Below, piece by piece: positions 24,536 to 38,200 of a stretch of 64,000 nt of DNA; within the stretch, counting starts at the first letter, position 1; each line of letters opens with the position of its first letter. The stretch covers positions 104,661 to 168,660 of the forward strand of contig VWZW01004706.1 in NCBI GenBank assembly GCA_013397115.1. Direction: 5' to 3'. The position numbers were made by a program, and so were the translations under genes. The notes beneath the pieces were generated by a model. That model saw only the letters and a program-made list of their open reading frames with translations. It did no database searches and was not told the DNA's origin. Origin of the DNA: Edolisoma coerulescens (Eukaryota; Chordata; Aves; Passeriformes; Campephagidae).

Positions 24536-27500
24536 GCTGTGTTAGGACGTGACCCAAGAAGTCCAGGCTTATGTCAATACTGCTGATGAGTGGCTTTTCT
24601 GCCTCAGTTACCAGTGTGGAGGTAATGAGACACTGCGGCCGTGATTTCTACATGCAAAGTTAAATAGATGGAAGAATTGCAGACTTCTTCAAGAAGGAAA
24701 AAACATAACTGCTCTCAGAAACATCGGATTTCCAAATAAGACAAACTTTCTGTAAATATTGTGGACTTCTTTTGTTATCCAGTGTATACATAGAGATCTA
24801 AAGGTAGAAAATACAGTTACATTCAGAGTAGCTGTAAACAGACCAATGTGGGTGCTGGGCTCTGGGAGTGTTGCTGTGTTGCAGCTTTTGCAAATTACTC
24901 CAATGCAAAGACTGGTTTTGCAAAGAAGAAGTTAGAAGCAATATATTCCTCATGACAAGGGTTAGAACAAATGAAAGTAATCTCCCATAGACTCTTTGCA
25001 CTGTACATTTGGGTATTACAGAATTTGTGCACTCTTGCTTTTTCTATTGAATCTTAAACATTTCTTGATGCCTTTTGAGTAGCAATGTTTGTGTATTGTA
25101 ACACAAGCTGGTAGCCTTCTGTCACAGCAGAGATGGCCACAGGCTACACCAGCCATATGGTGTTGGGAAGGGCCCATGGCTCCAGACCAGGTAACTTCAT
25201 AGCTGTGCAGAAACTCTCTGTTCTAGAAACTATCAGTAAAAATATTGGGTTGGGTTGGGTTCCATTGCAGAATTCAATATCTGGCTGTATTCTCCTGCAA
25301 AGTCAACTCATCCCATAATATACATTCTGATTAAAATAGAAATAGAGTTTGACCTTTTCCCCCTACTTCTCCCTTGTTTTCTTCTCATTTGGTGCAATAG
25401 CTTACTCAGGAATGTTCTCTTACTATTGGTTTGCAATTTTCCAACTGTTTCTTATGTTTTATGTAAACATGGCTTTGTAGGCTCTTCTGTTCATATGTTA
25501 GCATTTAAAATCCTTTGTTCTCAGTTACTAAATACAAATATTATTTGGGGGTCTTTTTCAGTGTTTAAAATTATTTCATCTGTCAACAGTGTTTATATTC
25601 AACCACTAAGGGGCATCCTACACAGCTGAATATTTTGAACTCTTCAGCTTGCTCATTCCAACATGACAAACCACAAATTGAATCAGGCTGAAATTTTTAC
25701 TTCTTTATTTTTGAATTGTTCTTGTCCATGTTTGCCTTTTTCTCCCCCTCTCTAAGAAATGTCTCTCCTCCCCCCACAACTCTTGTTAAATTGAAGATGA
25801 TAAGAAAATCAGTATTTACAAAGTCATTTTTTTTTCAATGTGCCAGGTCACATATTACCTCCATCTTATATAGACTTTTGTTTATATTTTAAAAAAAATA
25901 ATCATATAATGAAATAGTCCATCTTTTGCCTTCACCTACAAGAAATTAAACAAAATACTTGAACTCCTTGACAAAAGTAAGAATGACACCTCTAGAAACA
26001 TTCAGTCACAGACACTGATGTTATATAGTGTGACCCCCACCACCACCTTGAGTATGCCATAATTATGGCCTTTTAATCTATTATAGGATTTTTGGCTGCT
26101 GCATTTTTGTTAACTGATTTCCTGCTCCCATTCAACGTGAATGTAAGACCATTAACATGTGCAGTAACACCATTTTAATGAGATACACTAGAATAAAATA
26201 AATTACTTGGCCACTGAGATGTTCCCACTGGAAATGACGCTCATGAGGAATGTGTACTTTTCCCATGAGAATTGCTTTGAATAGTGTTGAAAGCTTTATT
26301 TAGTACCAGTGAAAATGACAGGAGGACAACACAGGCAATAGGCACACTGAGTGTGGAGAGACTTTATAAAGGTAGGGGCCATAGGAGCCTCAGGAGCATA
26401 CAGTGAAGCACCAGGGAGCTGTAATGGAAATTATTTACAAAACAGACACGTTTCAGCTTGCTGCTGATGAATTGGGCCTGGGCAGAAAATTACCTTTAGG
26501 TGAAAAGTTGGGACTGCATCCAGCAGAACATGTAGGCATTGGTACCTAACCTATCTGTTCCTGTAGAAACCTACATCCAAAATGCCAGTTTTCTGAAATG
26601 TGTCTGCCACCGCATGCCAGGCACAACAGAGAGCCAGGTGCCCTTCCCTTTCACTGCTGTGGCTCCCTGGAAGATCGTCTTTCAGGTTTCCCCTCAGCCA
26701 GGCGAGGCTGGGGTGTGTTGAGCACCAAGACATCAAAACCTGGTGGAGGTGGCAACAACACGCCCATCTTCTCCTCCTTCCTGTGTCTGGAAGCCCAGCG
26801 GTGGACTGGAGGTTGCCCAGAATATGACTGGAAGCTAAAATCTGGTATCCCTTTTTGTCCTGCTGTTTGTTAGAGCAAACACTCTTTGGCAGAGGAAGGA
26901 AAGGCACCTGCACAGGTGCTCCCATGGAGGAGCCCGTGGCCAGTACCTTCCCTCCTCCTGTTCTCCTGGGGGACTGGCATGGTCCCAGGGGGTCCTGACT
27001 CCCGAAGGAGGCTGGCAGCGTGAGCCTGTCCCTGCTCTGCACCCGCTGCACCGAGGGGCACTAACAGGCAATCAGGACAAGCTAAAATCTTTTCCTCCTA
27101 AGTTCCTATTAGCTAAGTTTGCCCACTCCCTGCACACAGTGTGCCATGGATTTGGACCTTACCTGTGTTTGCCCTGTTTATAGACATCTAACTCAAGCCT
27201 GCAGGCTCAGTATGTGGCTGGGCTCCCAAAACCTGAGTAGGATACCGCTCCATGCTGCAATTCCCAATCCTGCCTGTGAATTTTCTCTTCAAAGCCCTGG
27301 GCATGCCAAACTTCAAGCATATGTTTATGTCCTATTGAAGTCAAAGGGGGTTTAAGGAACATCCTTACATCCTTTGCCAGACTGAGGTATTTAATCTTTT
27401 CCTTGATCTCCACCAAAGAAGCATTTACGTTTTAAATATATTTGTACTTTTGTTTATATGGTTTTACTTCAAAAATGTTGGCAATTCATCAACAATTGAA

Positions 27501-30053
27501 TGCCGATGAAAGTCAGGAGCCTGGTGAGCTTGGGGAGGTTAATGCTGCATTACTTAGTTTTAAGAAACACCAGCAATGGATTTCATTTGGCATATAAATT
27601 GTTATGTTTGAGGACTTACCCTCCAGGAATTACTTTGTACCTTCCCTAGCTTGTAAAAATATTTAAATAGAAGTACTATTTAAGCTAGTAAATATTAGGC
27701 CTTCTTTACAAATACACTTTAAAAGCCATTTCATAAAATTTATTGGATTGGTTTTACTTCTAATATCAGGCAAATATAGGTTAATATCTCCTGATGTTGA
27801 ATAATTGTAACTCAACTAATCCACTTCTAACAGCAGTAACTTTTCTAGTCTGAATTATGTCTTGATATATCAAGTTAATTATTTTATTCTTTGAGGAGGA
27901 ATCACAGGAGATTTTGTAGCTGTTTGATTTGTATGCCTGAGTCCACTTCCTAAAGGCAAGAGAAATGAAAGTATTAAATAATCAGAAACTCAAACATGGT
28001 TGTTACACTCTTCAAATAGATGTAGCATAGACTGGAGACTTGTTTGCAATAAGTGGCATTGCCAGTGAGTATCACAGAGCATTCAAGCTTTTTCACATGT
28101 ATGTACTCAGTTACCTAAAGCAGGATTTCTGTCTCCTTCCATCAGGACAGGCAACTAAGGGCAGTCACTCAAGGTAGCACTCATCTACTAGTAAGGGAAG
28201 TATGAAATATAGGGAGTGTTTGACATATTTTCATGCACCTTCTGGAAATTATGCTTCTGTGTCAAAACTACTGCTCCAGACCATTATTTATTTCTAAAGT
28301 TAGAGTTGCAGATTGTGCATCTCCCAATATACACAGACCCAGAAGATGGAGTTGAGTTTGCCTTACCAATCAGTGGGTGCCCCATCTCTTAAGAGGCAGT
28401 GGTAATGTCATCATGGGGCTGAGCCCCTAATTTGTGTATCTGACTGAGAACAGAATGCAAACAAGCTGAGAAACCCTTCATTTTAGACCATGCATTTTTG
28501 CTAGTGCCAGATTCATGGAAGTCTGGCCTCAGCTGAGGTATCAGATGCTGCTGTAGTGGTAACTAACAAATTAATAAATAAAACTAGGGCATTGAGGCTG
28601 TGTGGGAGCTTCCTTCCTGAAAGGTTCTGTGTCTGCATCACCTTTTCAATGTGCAGTGGGTTTATCAGTGGAAAAGCTGTGTGTTACTGTTCATTCACTT
28701 CCCTCCCTTCAGTCAAATGTGGCCACTGAGATTTAACTGAGAAATGGTTTTACCTGTGCAGTGCAGTGGTACTTCCCTATGGATGCATTAGTGATAAAAC
28801 AAACAAAAGGAGACATTAATGCTTGTCACAGCTTTTCTTACCTTGGATAAAATGCCTTTTCCCCTCTTAGTCAATGACAACACAAAACACCCTCAAGCAG
28901 TCTTGCCTTTCATATGACTTTGTTGGTATTCTTCTGGAACTATCGCAGTTTAATAAGGAGGCTGAAAGGTAGTTTAATCAAACAGTAGATTAATAAGGTT
29001 CCTAAGGCTACGTTCACTTCAGCTTTCAACTTCGTGTGTAATCATGAGCTATGGAGTGTCACTGATTTTTAATCAGTGCCCCTGTCTCTGCAGTGGGTGT
29101 GTTTGTAAGCATAAAGCAGCCCCAAAGCACCCAGAAAGAGCTATTTCTTCCCCTCCTTAGCGGCATTCTTGCAAGGGACCTCTCTAAGAGCATAAAAACC
29201 ATTAATCCACACCTTTTAGAAAGGTTTTAGGAACTTCATGTAAACCACAGCACCCCAGTGATGAGATCCATCCCACAAGAGGGACACTGGAGTCAGAGTA
29301 GTCAAAGGAGGTGTCTGATGCCAAGCAGGGTGAGGGCTTGAATTAGCTCTCAGTGGGTGCTTCCATGTGTTTCCATTAAGAAACGACAGGTGAGATCCAG
29401 CTCAGCTGACATGAGCAATGGAAAGCTGGGCCAAATCTGCCCACACCCTTAGCTCTCAGTACAGAGAGCAGACGGGTCCTAGGGAGGCCACTGCCACCCT
29501 GGCACCTGGCAGCAGCCTGAAGGTGCTTTGTGATGAGCTGAAGGAATGGGGATGGTTTTCTTACATGTCAAAGTACTTAGTGTTTGGGGGTTCTACAATT
29601 TTTCTGTAATTTTCCTGACTAGGGGATGGGGCTGTATCTCATTGCTGCTGTTTAAACCAGATTAAGGAAGAAATGCCAAGGCAGAGCTACCCTGCTGCTG
29701 AGAAAAATTTTTAACCTTTTTCAGAAAAGCAAATGACAAATTGGTTTGTCCTTCACTCTCTGTTCTTCAGTAATGGATTTCAGGAACTTGGAACTCCTGG
29801 CCCAACAGGAATGGTGGCATATAAAGCCAAAATTGCTGAAAGCTTGTACAGAATCATCACTGGCTAGGAATAGCTCAAACACTGTGTGCCTTCCCTATCA
29901 TAACTGAGCCATAGTTCCTTTTAAAAAGTGAGCTCTGCCCCATGGGAAAAGGAAGGACATGAGGCAGTGCTCTGCTCTGCCAGCTGCACGGTGATAGATT
30001 CCTGAGGAGACGAAGGGCAGAGGAATGGAACCCAAAACTTTGCTTCGCTATGA
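24536..30053. other. Non-coding sequence (possible 3' UTR at the start)
   Basis: The first few hundred bases could be the 3' UTR of the candidate small gene. Beyond that I see a (TTGGG)3 run at about 25245, a perfect 8-bp inverted repeat at 29060-29078, and otherwise unremarkable DNA. The 166-codon minus frame at 26551-27051 has no family resemblance and overlaps several frames on both strands. Confidence 0.45.
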
Positions 30054-30058
30054 CCCTC

Positions 30059-30590
30059 TGTTGTGGGTTGACCCTGGCTGGGTGCCAGGTGCCCACTCAG
30101 TCACTCTATCACTCCCTTTCCCACTGGGACAGGGGGGAGAATAAGATGGAAGAAAAAAAAAGCAGGGTGAGATAAGGCAGTTTTATTACAGCAAAAGGAA
30201 GAAGCAAGCAGAGATCTGCGTGTCCAAGAGCTAAAGAGAAAAAAAAGAAATCAGTCTCTACTTCCCATCAGCAGCGATGTTCGGACACTTCCTGGGAAGC
30301 AGGGCTTCAGCACGCGTCACGGTTCCTCCTCCCCTCCTTAGATTATATATCTGAGCTGAGGTCATACGGTATGGAATATCCCCTTGGTTGATTTGGGTCA
30401 GCTGGCCTGCTTGTGTCCCCTCCCGGGATCTCGCCCACTCCCATCCCCTTTGGTGGGGGAAGGAATGTCAGGGGACCGCACTGCTTGGCAGGAGACAAAA
30501 CACTGCTCTGTTATCAACACCCGTCCAGCTCCCAGTGCAAAGCACAGCACTGTAAGGGCTGTGAGCTTTACCTCAGTCAGACCCAACACA
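30059..30590 (-). mobile_element. Solo ERV LTR (532 bp) with perfect target duplication
   Basis: Starts TGTTGTGGGTTGACC and ends CCCAACACA, flanked by an exact 5-bp target duplication CCCTC (30054-30058 and 30591-30595). The sense strand is minus, because TTTATT at 30182-30187 reads AATAAA in reverse. Blocks such as 'ttcctgggaagcagggctt', 'atggaatatccccttgg' and 'gggtcagctggcc' match passerine ERV LTRs and correspond to the older LTR at 8512. No internal gag, pol or env sequence flanks it, so it arose by LTR-LTR recombination. Its exact duplication contrasts with the decayed one at 8507. Confidence 0.92.
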
Positions 30591-30595
30591 CCCTC

Positions 30596-33498
30596 CAATG
30601 GCAGAAGAGCCCCTTGGCTGCTGCTTTGGGCCAAGACAACCAGAGTATGGCTGAGCCTTCAGCGAGGGTCCACATCTCTGTCCCAGCTGCTGTCTCCTGC
30701 TCCCAGAGCTGCTTTGTGGCCCCTCTGAAGCTTGTGGAGCTGTGACTGACCCTGTGTGCCTGTCTGTCTGTGCACGTAAGGGGGAGAGGGCAGGAGCAGG
30801 CTCTTGTGCTCAGATGCAGGAGGTGGTGAACGCCGAAGCGGTGTGAGAAGTGATGCCTTGCAGCATCAGCGTTTTGTGCAAACCCCTGGCTCTGTCCTGG
30901 GTAACCTGCAACCTCCCCCTGGGCCTCAGCTTTCATCTGCAGCACAGCGCTGGCAAGAAGCTCTTTCGTCAGGGAACTCAGAGTGCCCTTTTCGGTCACC
31001 TGCCAGTCACAGCCCCAGAGCTCACCTGAGGGATTATTTGCCATGCTTCATCCCTGGCTGAATTCAACTGTTAATTTGAAAGCATAGATGCAAGAGGAGA
31101 AACTAAATAAACACTGCGAGTGTTCACCTTGAGAAGGTACCTGCAATGTTTTTTTGCTGCTTTCCACCTTATTTTCAATTTTCCCATAACAATTCTGCTG
31201 TTGAATCTGTGTCCCTGCATCTTCCTTCTTTTCCTGGCCAAGCAGAAAGGCCCCAAGGCCTCAGCTGACCCCACCTTGCAGAACAGCATGGGATGCAAGG
31301 TGAGGCATCACTCAGCAAAGAACAAGAGAAGCAGAACCAGCATCCCTCCCACTGGGTGAGAGGGGCTGTAAATCTCAACCACGGGCCATGCAGTGAGCCT
31401 GGGACCACAGTGAGCCCAGGGGGGCTATAATGAGCCAATGCTCCCGCAATCATTGAGCAAACCTGGCAACTCACTCAGGCTCTGGGTAGCTGTGCTTTAG
31501 CTGTGCAACTGTCTCAGTTCAGGTTTGTGTCAAAGTGACAGAAGGACGAATGTAAAGAAACCCACTTTCAGTGGGTCACTAGCAGGCTTTTTGGTTGTTT
31601 CTTTTTAAATCATACAGTCTGAATTCCACTTCATAGTTGCTCTCCCACATTAATTAGTTCCTTGCTGAGCAGTGAACTAAAAAGCCCAGAGTTTGCTTGA
31701 GGATATCAACACTGGAGTATGATTCTGCACCTTTATTTCACTAAACTTTAGTCACTCCATATTAAATATTCAGCCTGAGTTATTTCCATAGGTTCTGTCC
31801 ATAGTGAGTAAAAAAACCTAACACCTCCAGAAGACATTCATCCCCTTCAGGAGGTGTCTAGAAGAGGTAGGCCAACTCCCCATCTAATGACAGCCTCTCT
31901 CTGTACTGACAAGGGACAGGACATCTCAGTCTCAGAAAGCTCAAGGCAGCAGAGACAAATCATCCCTATCTCTACAAAAACATTCTGTTCCAATAATAGC
32001 AGTTTCCCATTGAAGACAGACACTGAGACAGATAGTGGATTCAGAAGCACAATTTCCAAGCTCTGGGCAGCTCTCAGAGAGAGTCACTGAGCTGCAGGAT
32101 GCTGTCTCTGGGACCAGGAAAGCAGAGCCTGGGCACTGACCAGCCCCACCGTGGCTCACCTCTCGTATGGGAGCACCTGGAAGCCTCAGAGAGCTGAAGC
32201 AGCACTGAGTAGGAGCAAGCTTGCACTGGAGAGGTGCATGTACTGGAGCCTGCCAGGTACCAGGGCTGACCAGCATTTATGAAAGGGGCAGTGAAGATGC
32301 CAGGTCCGAACATCCCCATGGGAAGCAAAAGGTCACAAAGAGCATTCTGTATTTCCTTTGGAGATGAAGCCCTTGCCACCATGTGTGCACTGTCATTGGG
32401 CTACAGCCGCAGCTGCTAGACAGGAGTTTGGCACATATCTACTGACCATCCTCCCTGAAAATGGCAGGATGCCCTCTGCAGAGAGAACAGCTTCCAGGCA
32501 CCCAGAAAACCGCAGCATCACTGAAGGATCCACCATGAGGCCCATTCACAACCCCACCAGCTGCCTTCCATCTCCCCATCACAGGAACAGGGACCCCAGT
32601 CTGGTCACTCTTGTCCCTTCCAGCACCACCTGTCTTGGTGGGCGTTTCAGGGAAATGACCCTCATCTGTAATGAGTTCATGAGAGACGCCTCACTTTCTG
32701 CTCCCCTGAAACAAAGGGATGGCCACTGCCTGCAGGCTACAGGCTGGAGGTGGACTGAAGGCCAGGGTGAATCCTGAGGCATCTGCTGGCCCCAGCACAT
32801 GAGTTGGGGCCAAATCAGGAGGTGCCCATGTGCTGCAGCAACCCCGTGGAGGCCACTTAATTGATTAATTTCAACTGGCATACAAATGCAATTTAACAAG
32901 TTGCCCAGTCTTTTACGAAAACTAGGAGGGAACAGCAGAAAAGTAATCATTTCTGGGTGAGAACTGTAATCTGCAAACAAAAAAACCCTAACAAATCTCA
33001 AAAAACCAAACAAACAAAAAGGAAAGTGCAGCTCAAAACTGTGCAGCTTTATGTAAAATATGCTTCAAATACTGTCTTGAGTCTTATTCATTTCATCATT
33101 ACTTTGCTACCTGAGCAACTTGTATATGAACTGACATAACATAAAATATCTGAGGTATTTAAACCAGGAGTGCAATTACTTTAGGTTCTTCCCATTGTCA
33201 CTGGAGAGAAATAAATGCTACTCAGTTCTTGGGCGAGCCAGTCCACCCTCCAGAGGCACACATTTCTTTCTACCGATTATGGAGGGAGCCTACTGTGTCT
33301 GTGCTCCTAATTCAGGCATCTCATTTATGTTTCCATAGCTAGCTAGGATGAATCCAAGCCAAAATCAATCCACTGAAGTGTCAAATCTCCCACTGCCAAA
33401 GGTCAAACAGCTTGCTCTTACAGCAAATGAAATCCATGGCTCTTAACACTTGGTTTTCCCAAGCAACAAAGCCACAGTCAGTCAAGAACGGCATCATA
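30596..33498. other. Non-coding sequence, moderately GC-rich
   Basis: Frames of up to 155 codons (30577-31044 minus, 32358-32777 plus, 32579-33013 minus) overlap in antisense and show no domain I recognise. Confidence 0.45.
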
Positions 33499-33560
33499 GC
33501 ATCACAGAATGGTTTGGGTGGGAAGGGGCCTTCAGAGTTAGAGCTTCATAGTCATCCCTG
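33499..33560 (-). repeat. CR1 LINE 3' tail, short fragment
   Basis: The plus strand reads 'gcatcacagaatggtttggg', then 'gggaaggggcc', and decays after about 60 bp. Confidence 0.75.
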
Positions 33561-34234
33561 AGATTTGATTAAAAAGTGAGTTGTGCTGTACCTCAGTTGC
33601 CATGGTTCTTTTAAAGCTGGACTTCCTGTACTCATTGTAGTCTAACAGTCCTTTAATGAAACATTCTTTTGCCAATACCTGTACTAAAGTATTATTTCCC
33701 CTAACACAATGTTTAACATAGAATGTTACTGGTTATTACATTCTTTAATCCCAGCGACTGCTGAGAAGGTCTCAATAAATAATAATTTTCATTTATTTTC
33801 AACACAGGCATCTATAAGTAATTGTGTAATATCGCTGAGGCTGAATTATCTGCAGATCTCTGTTGCACTGTAAATAAAGTACTGTGTGTGCTTTGCACTC
33901 TCTGATCTGAACTGGTGCCAAGGACTTGAAATCATGCACTTTACTGAGAAAGGATGAGAAAAAGAGAGGGTATATGGACAACAGGGCTTAAGTTTTACAT
34001 TAAGAGTCCAATTAGGGACTCCAGCAGTTGTTTCAGTTCCTCACCTGCAACAGGCAGGTAACAATATTTCCTTTTTCTCACTTTTCTGCTCTGCCCATAG
34101 CAGCCCGAGAGGGGCTGGTGGCTGCCCTCCCCATGCAGGCAGTGGCCCCCTGGAGGCAATGTGTTCTCTGGGTGCCAGACTCTGATGGACCACAGCCCTC
34201 TCTGTTGCCTGAGGAAATTTTCTTAGCAGTACTT
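33561..34234. other. Non-coding sequence, nothing recognised
   Basis: AT-rich DNA without a repeat or exon I can support. Confidence 0.5.
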
Positions 34235-35252
34235 TAGGATCTGGCTGAAGGAGTCTCAGTCATTAATGGTTATAGCTGAGGTTCTTGAAGGATGGGGGAG
34301 GTCCCAGAAGACTGAAAAAAGGGCAAAAATCTTTCAGATGGCAAAGCCTAGGGTTACCACTCAGTAGTGCTCAAAAACCACTCAAGAGTACTTGACAAAT
34401 AATCAGAGCTATCTGCAAACCCACAAGAAAATAAGAGGATAAAAAGCAGCAAACTTGTTTACCAGGAATAAATCGTGTGCAAGCAACCCAGTTTCCTTCT
34501 TAGACAACATTACAAGGTGAGCAAGCATCATAACGTAGGTGGCAAATGACATTCTCACAGGCAAGCTGGGGGAAAACACTCTTAAGTGAACCTCAGTAAT
34601 GAGATTACAGGCCTTGTTCAAAAACCTACAAAGAATGAAGAGCATTCTTTGAGTGTCTGGGAAATAAGTATAGAATGGGCTTCTGCACACTGCTGTGAAC
34701 GGGGGCTGCCTGATATTTTTACTAATGACTCATGGTATGTGAGTGGGAATGCATAAAACATCAACCTCGGAAGGTCTGCGGGTGCCGAAGGACAGGAGCA
34801 GAATTCAGAATGATCTAAAATCGGACAAGTGCTCTGAGATCAGCAGTGTGATTTGGGAGGGATAAGCACAAAAACTTGATGCTTTGGCAGAAGCATCAGC
34901 TGTGTGAACACAGGATGGGGAGTAAGGCAAGAGCGATGGAGTGAACCACAGCACGAGGCAGCAGTGTCAGACTCTTGCAGGGGTGGGAAGCAACCCCGTG
35001 GAGAGGTCAGGATAGGGGGTGCAGGCTGCAAGGTATGTGAAGGAGTCCTCTTGCTTTATCCACTGCTGGTGGACAAAGGCCCAGAAAAACTGCTGTTTCT
35101 CATCCTGGAAACCACCCTTCAAGGAACATGTGCACCTAGTGAAGAGAGCTCAGAAGAAAGTTACAAAAATAAGAAATGCAGAAAATGTGACCTGCACAGA
35201 AAGACTGAACAATCTAGTAGCTTGGAAAGGGGAAGGTTGATAAATGCCACGG
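34235..35252 (+). repeat. Ancient CR1-like LINE on the plus strand, ORF2 fossil
   Basis: Sense-strand fragments of CR1 ORF2 in the right order: 'ggggaggtcccagaagactg' then 'aaaaaagggcaaaaatcttt' (~34290-34335); 'ggaataaatcgtgtgcaag' (~34463); 'atttttactaatgactca' (~34717), the usual 'attaatgacctgga' block; 'aagaaagttacaaaaataag' (~35155) with 'gaaaatgtgacctgcacaga' (~35180). Heavily mutated with no long frame in the expected register. The 147-codon open frame at 34904-35347 partly overlaps the end of this fossil and is not the CR1 protein frame as far as I can tell. Confidence 0.65.
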
Positions 35253-38200
35253 ACCCGACCATCTGCCCAGCAGCCCTGACAGAGGACACCATTCCTGTAG
35301 AAGGCACCTCTGCTGACCCACAAAAAGCAGGTGTTCTTTCTTGTTGACCTTCTTGTGATGTTCTGTATCCCAGCACTTTGCAAAGCCAAGGCCATCGCGC
35401 TTGGCAATGCCTCTGTGGGTGCACAGGACACACTCTGTGCCACAGTTATGCTGGAGACAGCTGCTTTGGACAGGAAGCTCCGGGGTGCTCAGTTATCCTG
35501 GGACCTGCCAACACAGCAACCAACACTTGATACTGCAGGATCACCAGAGGGAGCATGCCACCAAACACGCACGTAGGGATGAGCCATCCCAGAACTCTTC
35601 TGCCCCACAGGCTGGCACAGGAACATAGATGTGCATGGCTGCACCGCCAAGTGCTTTCAAGGGTTGTCTGGAAATGGGTATTTTGTTTTCAGTTTTATTT
35701 AGTAAAAGATGTTCCAGAAAAGTTGATCTCTTGCTGTTCTGCCCTCTCTGACTGGGAAAGGGTCCATAATACTGGGAGGGGGAAAAAAGAAAGCTTGACT
35801 TAGATTTGTAAAGGCGCTGATGCCAAAGTCATGACTTATTACTTGAGGTGCCTTTCTTTAGGTGCTTGACCTCATGGCAATGAGCTGTAACCTGCCAGGA
35901 GGGTAACCTCTGCTCCCCACAGTGCCAGGGGGAAGAAGAGAGACCTCAGAGCAGCCCAGTGGGTCTGCAGGATACTACCTCCTGCTGAGGCAGCTACTCC
36001 AAAATGTCTGAGCTTCCATCAGCACTTGGACAATCCTGGTCACTCAGGACCCATTGGCCAATGGAAACCTCTTCCCAACACATGCATCCTTCAACAGCTG
36101 GTGCCTCAGGGTGCACAGCTGGAGGAGACCAGATGATGCCATTTGTTCATCCCCAAGAGTCCAGTAGTCAAAGCACCTGTCTCTTGGATGTGGCACCAAA
36201 CTCATCACCAGGAGCACTGTATCCCCAGCCCTGGACACCTCCCAGCCCCAAGAGGTGCCCCCAGAAGCAGGCCCAGGGATAAGGCAGGTCCCTGCTGCAG
36301 GACAGCTGGGCATGAGAACACCAAGGGAGCAGAAGCAGGACCAGAGCATGGCTGTAGGTGAACAGCTAGCATGGGAAAGGAGGACAAAAACTTTAAACCA
36401 CAGACCCCCTAGCATCTGCCCTGCTCTTCCCATGGCTCCCCAACCAAATGTAATTAACCACTGAGAACAGACTGACTGAACTTCAGCATAAACATTGTAT
36501 CAAATGCCATCAATTCTCCTTCCCATTATAATTTCTGAGACAGAGCCATGATCTTGTCTGTGCTCTGTAGAAGATTGTTTACCAGTGGTAAACAACCTCC
36601 ATCATCTCCAGTGCCATACCCTGTCGGATACCCAAGCGAGTCTCACAGAGCAGGATTGCTCGGCTTGGCCGGTCTGCCATCCCACATGCAGGCAGATGGA
36701 GGAACAGGTCTCGTGCCTACACTCACCTCCCCCTGTCCCAAAGATGTGGGTTGCTGGACCCATGACAAATCTTTAGCATTAGACATCTGGTCTCAGAGGT
36801 CACAGCTGCACATCCACATGGCAAGCCCTCCCCTGAGGCACTTCAGGTTGATCTCCATGGCATGAGCCCCGCTTTGCCTGTTGACCAGAAGGTGAAGATG
36901 GCCCAGTTTTGGTGCAGGAGCCCAGCTTCATGTACATAGTATACTCATACTTCTGACAATGAAACACCAAGTGGGAGGAGGAAAGCTGTCTCTGATTCAT
37001 AACATAACTGCTGTGCTATGAAACTTCATAAACCGTGCACCCAGATGTCATTTTTTAGGTAAAAGCATAATAATTTTATGCAAATATCTGTTCTTTTCAG
37101 TACTGTTTTTCTTCCTGTTCTGGAGTTTTCACTCTTACCAGCTGTCCATCTTATGCCCAGTTCTACTGTTTGATTAGAAATACATGTGATTTCTTTTGTT
37201 ATTCTCATTGTTGCACATGGTCCAATTCACCAGCCTGATTTATTTTTCTGTATCAACTATTCAATATCATGCAACCCAAATAACAGTTTATATGCCTTAG
37301 GTAAAGTTAATTTGATAGCATAAATTCCTGGTTTCTTTTTAGGAGTGGAGCTTTTATTTCATATTCTATTGATCATCAAGAGACAAAATGTTGTTGCAGG
37401 TTTCCTCTGAACTGTTCCTATAGCATCAGCGTGGGGGAAGCATAAAGATGAATATAGAAGAGAAATTATATTTATTTCACAAATTTACATGCAAATAAAA
37501 AAAGGATAAGAATACTCAGTGAAAAGTTCCATTTTTCTGTCAATCTCCTGTTGAAATGTAGCTCTTCTTTTGACCAGCTCTAGAAGAACTCAATGGATTG
37601 GACAAACATCAGAACAAAACTATTTTTGACAGTGTTCTGAAAATATTGGCCGGCTTTTGCAGTTGGACATGCAGAGGGGTTTAAATTTCAGCAGCTGCTG
37701 TCAGAACTGGCATCATTTTATCCTATCTGCAAAATCCAGTCAATGTCCTTGCCTTGGTGAAGGTAATTTCCTCTGTGCAAGCCCTCACCAAAACATGAAG
37801 TCAGTATAAATGATCTCTCTGAGTGAGCACAGCCACCCTGCAGCCACCAGCATGCTAGGAAAGAAAGCAGGTCTGGAGCTCAGCATGTCCTTAGGATCTA
37901 TTTTGATTCCCTGTACATCATTTTTCCATGTTGCTCCAGTGAGGCTCTTCTGAAAAATGATGTTCATGGTTCATTTTAAGTAATCTCTGGTGCCTCATAA
38001 CCTTGTTCTTTGAAACAACTCAACCTGAATATCTATCACTGAAAGGTATTTGAGGGCAGATTTACAGACAAGATCCTCAACCATCCCTGTAACATGCATG
38101 TGTTCACAAATACACCTGTGCAAATTCCTGCATTTAAAAAAACCCCCTATTTTATTTTTAATACACAGTTATTTTTGACAAATCAGGAAACTTTCCCAAG

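Noticed and set aside
26551..27051. 166-codon minus frame
   Set aside because: Overlapped by other open frames on both strands, with no domain, no splice context and ordinary composition.
34904..35347. 147-codon plus frame
   Set aside because: Mostly overlaps the fossil CR1 and is not in a recognisable CR1 protein register.
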